From contig RPQH01000028.1 of NCBI GenBank assembly GCA_003820375.1, positions 1-46,598 of the forward strand: a stretch of DNA of 46,598 bases, written 5' to 3'. The notes beneath the pieces are model-generated. The model searched no databases, was not told the DNA's origin, and was given only the letters and a program-made list of their open reading frames with translations. Both the position numbers and the translations under genes were made by a program. This DNA is from Ignavibacteriota bacterium. GTDB lineage: Bacteria > Bacteroidota > Ignavibacteria > Tepidaquicellales > OLB5. Shown here in pieces: positions 42,987 to 46,598 of this stretch; the first letter of the stretch is position 1; each line of letters begins with the position of its first letter.

Positions 42987-44135
42987 TTAAAGTGTTCCTC
43001 TCAGCTCCTGCTCTCTTTCAATTGCTTCAAACAATGCTTTGAAGTTTCCTTTTCCGAAGCTTTTAGCACCTTTACGCTGAATTATTTCGAAGAACAATGT
43101 CGGTCGGTCTTCTACAGGTTTTGAAAATATCTGGAGAAGATAGCCGTCTTCATCCCTGTCAACCAATATTCCAAGATTACCGAGCACTGAAACATCTTCA
43201 TCTATTTTACCAACTCTATCCTGAAGCTCCTCATAATAAGTATTAGGCACTCTTAAGAACTGCACTCCGCGTTTCTGAAGCTCGCCAACTGTTTTAATAA
43301 TATTTGTTGTACTCATTGCAATATGCTGTGCTCCGGGCCCGTGATAGAACTCGAGGTATTCTTCAATCTGCGATTTCTTTTTTCCCGGTGCCGGTTCATT
43401 CAGCGGGAATTTTATTTTGCCGTTGCCGTTTTGCATTACCTTGCTCATCAATGCAGTGTAATCCGTTGATATATCTTTATCATCAAATGAAATTAGCTGG
43501 TTGAATCCCATTGTTTGCGCATAGAACTTAACCCACTCATTCATTTTGCCAAGCTCAACATTTCCGACAATGTGGTCAACCGAACGGAGCCCAACATCTG
43601 TAATGCCTTCAATGACTTTATCTCCTGCATCAATAAAACCGGGCAGGAATATTCCTTTATAATTTTTCCTGTCTATAAAAGAATGGATAGTATCACCATA
43701 GGTTTTAATTGCTGATTTGATTACAACCCCATTATCATCTTTCAGTTCAGTAGGTTCCATAACACTAACAGCACCTCGTTTTATTGTTTCTTCATATGCC
43801 TTAACAGCATCAGGGACTTCCAGTGCAATATCCCTTACTCCGTCTCCATGTGTTTTAATATGTTCGGATATAAATTTATCCGGATGGAGCGGTGAAGTTA
43901 AAACAAATCTTATTTTACCCTGTTCAAGCAGGTAAGATGCTTTTTCCCTGTTTCCTGTTTCAAGCCCTGAATAAGCCCTCAGCTTAAATCCCAATGCATA
44001 CTGGTAAAATATTGCTGATTGCTTTGCATTACCCACATAAAACTCAATGTGGTCCCATCCTTTTATAGGAAGAAAATCTTCAATATTCGTTGTTACCGAT
44101 AGTTGGCTTTCTAATTCCTTCTGTGTGGTATCCAT
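42987..44135 (-). CDS. hpd: 4-hydroxyphenylpyruvate dioxygenase
   Basis: The 382-aa protein has two vicinal-oxygen-chelate domains. The N-terminal one begins [18 protein letters not shown]. The Fe ligands in the C-terminal one are the His of [10 protein letters not shown], the His of GAQHIAMST and the Glu of [20 protein letters not shown]. It converts 4-hydroxyphenylpyruvate to homogentisate, the substrate of the downstream hmgA product. Length is usual. The gene is flanked on both sides by cttatgaac minisatellites. Confidence 0.95.
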   Translation of the reverse strand: MDTTQKELESQLSVTTNIEDFLPIKGWDHIEFYVGNAKQSAIFYQYALGFKLRAYSGLETGNREKASYLLEQGKIRFVLTSPLHPDKFISEHIKTHGDGVRDIALEVPDAVKAYEETIKRGAVSVMEPTELKDDNGVVIKSAIKTYGDTIHSFIDRKNYKGIFLPGFIDAGDKVIEGITDVGLRSVDHIVGNVELGKMNEWVKFYAQTMGFNQLISFDDKDISTDYTALMSKVMQNGNGKIKFPLNEPAPGKKKSQIEEYLEFYHGPGAQHIAMSTTNIIKTVGELQKRGVQFLRVPNTYYEELQDRVGKIDEDVSVLGNLGILVDRDEDGYLLQIFSKPVEDRPTLFFEIIQRKGAKSFGKGNFKALFEAIEREQELRGTL

Positions 44136-44187
44136 AATAATAAATTTTTAATTGCAAATATAGAATAATTATATATTAATAACCATA

Positions 44188-44293
44188 GTTAAGTTAATTA
44201 AGTTTATAGAGTTCTTTAAGTTTATTAAGTTTTACTGACATATGAACCTTATAAACCTTATGAACTTTATGAACCTTATGAACCTTATGAACT
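44188..44293. repeat. ttaagttta and cttatgaac minisatellites upstream of hpd
   Basis: Degenerate ttaagttta-like units (44188-44232) are followed by about six tatgaacct/tataaacct units (44241-44293). They occupy the divergent space between hpd and thpR, so any shared promoter would be squeezed around them. Confidence 0.8.
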
Positions 44294-44342
44294 AATTTAC
44301 TTCTTTGTATTTCTTCAAATTTATAAATAACTTTGTTGGACT

Positions 44343-44906
44343 TTGGAAAAAATAAGAGCTTTTTTTGCACTTAATTTCGATAATTCCACAAAAGATAAAA
44401 TCTCAGTAATACAAAAAGAGTTGCAGGAGAAACTACATAATCATGCAATTAAGTGGGAGAATCCGGAAAAGTTTCATCTCACTTTAAGGTTTCTGGGTGA
44501 TGTGGAAAAACCTGTTATTGATGATTTTATCAATGATTTATCGGGTTTGCAATGGAATTTCAAAGAAATCCGTTTCAAATCGCAGGGAATCGGTTTTTTC
44601 CCGAATTCGAGAAAGCCAAATGTTGTATTTATTGGATTAAATGAAACCGGGAATAACTCGGAACATCTCATTAAAGAAATTGATAATGTTACTATTCCAA
44701 GAGGATTTGCTCCGGATAAAAGGTTTATTGCACATATAACACTTGGCAGGTTCAAAAGAGAAAAAAGGGCTTCAATACATTCAGACTTCAGCCTTGAGTT
44801 TGAACCGTTTGATGTAACGCTGAACGGTTTTCAAATTATGAAAAGTGTTATGGATTCCAAAGGCTCTAAATATTATATACTGAAAGAATTCAATTTTGCT
44901 AAATAA
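44343..44906 (+). CDS. thpR: RNA 2',3'-cyclic phosphodiesterase (LigT/2H family)
   Basis: The 187-aa protein has the two HxTx signature motifs of 2H phosphoesterases, His45-Leu-Thr47 (FHLTLRFLGDV) and His131-Ile-Thr133 (AHITLGRFKR), with the usual spacing. It is expected to open 2',3'-cyclic phosphates on RNA ends. No ATG is available; TTG at 44343 gives the family start (EKIRAFFALNF). It precedes the zinc-ribbon gene by 22 bp and probably heads an operon with it and bshC. Confidence 0.9.
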   Translation: MEKIRAFFALNFDNSTKDKISVIQKELQEKLHNHAIKWENPEKFHLTLRFLGDVEKPVIDDFINDLSGLQWNFKEIRFKSQGIGFFPNSRKPNVVFIGLNETGNNSEHLIKEIDNVTIPRGFAPDKRFIAHITLGRFKREKRASIHSDFSLEFEPFDVTLNGFQIMKSVMDSKGSKYYILKEFNFAK

Positions 44907-44928
44907 AATATTAAACCAAGTACATTAA

Positions 44929-45225
44929 ATGCCAATTTACGAATACCTGTGCGAGAACTGCGGACACCTGTTTGAAGAGATGCAGACCATGAAAGAAGAG
45001 TCATTAATTACATGTCCTAAGTGCGGGCATGACACTTTAAAAAGATTAATAGGTGCCGGCTCGGGATTTATTTTTAAGGGAAGCGGTTTCTACTTAACCG
45101 ATTATAAAAATAAAAAAAGCAGCCATAAAGATACTCCGGCTAATAAAACTTCTGATGATTCTTCTAAAAAAGAGACTACAAAAAAAGAATCTAAGAAAGA
45201 TACCAAGCCGGGGAAGAAAGAATAA
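44929..45225 (+). CDS. FmdB-family zinc-ribbon protein
   Basis: The 98-aa protein starts MPIYEYLCENCGHLFE and carries two CxxC pairs (Cys8/Cys11 and Cys29/Cys32), followed by GSGFIFKGSGFYLTDYK and a long Lys/Ser/Thr-rich tail, the standard layout of FmdB-type putative regulatory proteins. The function of the family is not firmly known. It lies between thpR and bshC, 3 bp before the latter, in an apparent operon. Confidence 0.92.
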   Translation: MPIYEYLCENCGHLFEEMQTMKEESLITCPKCGHDTLKRLIGAGSGFIFKGSGFYLTDYKNKKSSHKDTPANKTSDDSSKKETTKKESKKDTKPGKKE

Positions 45226-45228
45226 AGA

Positions 45229-46598
45229 ATGTTTACAGTCGATTTCAAAAAGCTTCCGGATTTTTCCAACTTGTTTTTAGATTATGTCTCCTTAGATGAA
45301 GGAAAATTCAAAACGGTAAAAAGATTCTTCTATGCCGATTATAAAGAGAAAGAAGAAATTTTTAAAGTAATTGACAGCAAGCTTCATAACTATAATGCCA
45401 ACCGTTACTTCGATAAGAACACACTGACAGATATACTTAAGCGGACGAATATGACTTTCGGAGCTAATGAAATAACCGCTTCAAATATCGAATTGCTGTC
45501 TGATGAAAATACTTTTGCTGTAGTTACAGGGCAGCAGGTTTCACTTTATACGGGTGCTTTATACACTATATTAAAAACTGTCACTGCTGTTAAATTAGCA
45601 CAGGACTTAAAGTCCAAATTCCCGCAGTTCAATTTTGTTCCTGTCTTCTGGCTTGAAAGCGAAGACCATGACCTTGAAGAAGCCAACCATATATTTGCCA
45701 TCAACAATATGAATGAGCTTGTGAGAGTCGGCTTCGATGGTGAAAAACATGATGATGAGGATGAAGATGAGATTAAGAAAAACACAAAGCCGGTCGGCAG
45801 CATTAAGTTCGATGAAAAGATTAACGGGATAAATGAACAGCTTAAAAATGTGCTGATGGATACAGAATATAAAGAAAAGCTGCTTGAAAAAGTTAATTCA
45901 TTTTATAAGGAAGGCAGCGATTACAAGACTGCATTTGCACAGTTCATGAACTGGATATTCAAAGACCACGGGCTTGTTTTTGTTGACCCGGGTGATGCTG
46001 AAATTAAAAAGCTTCTGACACCTGTGTTCGAGAAGGAGCTAAATACAGCTCCGAAAATGTGTGAAGCTATTATCAATATATCAGCAGAGCTTGAAAAACA
46101 TTACGACCTTCAGGTAAAGCCGAAAGTTATAAACCTGTTCTACATCCATAACGGGAACCGCCTGTTGATTGAGCCCAGAGATAATAACAGGTTTGCTTTA
46201 AAGAACTCCAAGAAAAGGTTTGAACAGGAAGAGCTGCTTAATATATTGTTCGAGTGCCCCGAGAATTTCAGTCCTAATGTTGTGATGCGTCCTTTATGCC
46301 AGGATTACCTGCTTCCAACTATCGCATATGTTGGAGGACCTTCCGAAGTATCATATTTTGCACAGTTAAAACCGGCTTATGAACATTACGATATTACAAT
46401 GCCTGTTATTTATCCCAGAACATCAGTTAGCATAGTTGAGAGTAAAATAAACAAGTTCATTAAGAATTTCGAAATTGAATTCCCGGATATATTCAATCAT
46501 AAAGTCCTGGTTAATAAAGTTATTGCAAAGATATCAGAAATAAAAGTAGATGACGAGTTCTCTAAAGTTTACGATGAACTAAACAGGATATTCTATGA
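45229..46598 (+). CDS. bshC: Bacillithiol biosynthesis cysteine-adding enzyme, 5' part
   Basis: The reading frame runs open to the window edge (456 complete codons), so the C-terminus is missing. Recognisable blocks are FAVVTGQQVSLYTGALYTI, VFWLESEDHDLEEANHIF, VFVDPGDAEIKKLL, VVMRPLCQDYLLPTIAYVGG and SEVSYFAQLKPAYEHY, which match BshC. The enzyme adds cysteine to glucosaminyl-malate in the last step of bacillithiol synthesis. Family members are about 530 aa, so roughly 80 codons lie beyond the window. The start ATG is 3 bp after the zinc-ribbon stop. Confidence 0.93.
   Translation, partial: MFTVDFKKLPDFSNLFLDYVSLDEGKFKTVKRFFYADYKEKEEIFKVIDSKLHNYNANRYFDKNTLTDILKRTNMTFGANEITASNIELLSDENTFAVVTGQQVSLYTGALYTILKTVTAVKLAQDLKSKFPQFNFVPVFWLESEDHDLEEANHIFAINNMNELVRVGFDGEKHDDEDEDEIKKNTKPVGSIKFDEKINGINEQLKNVLMDTEYKEKLLEKVNSFYKEGSDYKTAFAQFMNWIFKDHGLVFVDPGDAEIKKLLTPVFEKELNTAPKMCEAIINISAELEKHYDLQVKPKVINLFYIHNGNRLLIEPRDNNRFALKNSKKRFEQEELLNILFECPENFSPNVVMRPLCQDYLLPTIAYVGGPSEVSYFAQLKPAYEHYDITMPVIYPRTSVSIVESKINKFIKNFEIEFPDIFNHKVLVNKVIAKISEIKVDDEFSKVYDELNRIFY

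Noticed and set aside
45546..45803. Minus-strand Ser-rich ORF
   Set aside because: It is antisense to bshC, which has clear family motifs on the plus strand.

Overview
The window looks like chromosomal DNA from an uncultured or free-living member of the Ignavibacteriota/Bacteroidota side of the FCB group. The main evidence is five secreted proteins that end in a type IX secretion (T9SS) type A sorting domain with the 'NYPNPFNP' signature, together with AT-rich intergenic DNA, LPS-export genes (lptC and an LptA/OstA-like gene), a bacillithiol gene (bshC) and a fused E1 alpha/beta 2-oxoacid dehydrogenase. No rRNA, tRNA, CRISPR array, prophage or intact insertion sequence was recognised.

Layout. 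1-5.5 kb: ispF and lnt on the plus strand converge on a minus-strand group holding a T9SS cargo, an HU protein and an unusual HU-transmembrane-SPOR fusion. 5.5-11 kb: kdsD-lptC-ostA (Kdo synthesis and LPS transport) on the minus strand, and rlmD on the plus strand. 11-13.5 kb: a repeat-rich gene-poor stretch, a frameshifted PIN toxin with an intact small partner gene, and a DinB-fold gene. 13.5-19 kb: two large T9SS beta-propeller proteins around a TrmB-type regulator whose TTG start lies at the edge of a perfect palindrome. 19-24 kb: an orphan OppD-type ATPase, a phosphoglucosamine-mutase-like enzyme and the E1 fusion. 25-29 kb: a three-gene operon (cysteine hydrolase, flavoprotein, RlmN/Cfr-like radical SAM protein) divergent from an archaeal-type ATPase, with seven tandem 14-bp palindromes between them. 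29-41 kb: two MBOAT plus SGNH-like acyltransferase pairs, one with an acyl-adenylating ligase (a Dlt-like arrangement), a third broken SGNH gene, a PNGase F-like T9SS enzyme, another T9SS propeller and pepT. 41.5-44 kb: homogentisate dioxygenase and 4-hydroxyphenylpyruvate dioxygenase (tyrosine catabolism). 44-46.6 kb: thpR, an FmdB-type zinc ribbon and the 5' part of bshC.

A second layer runs across the whole window. Intergenic spaces are filled with short-period minisatellites (often 9 bp), dispersed modules and inverted repeats, and several have entered coding sequence: the 5' end of ostA, the acyl ligase, and the sorting domains of two T9SS proteins.

The best candidates for undescribed biology are the radical SAM/flavoprotein/cysteine-hydrolase operon with its palindrome array, the carrier-less Dlt-like MBOAT/SGNH/ligase cassette with apparent gene conversion between its MBOAT copies, and the HU-TM-SPOR protein.
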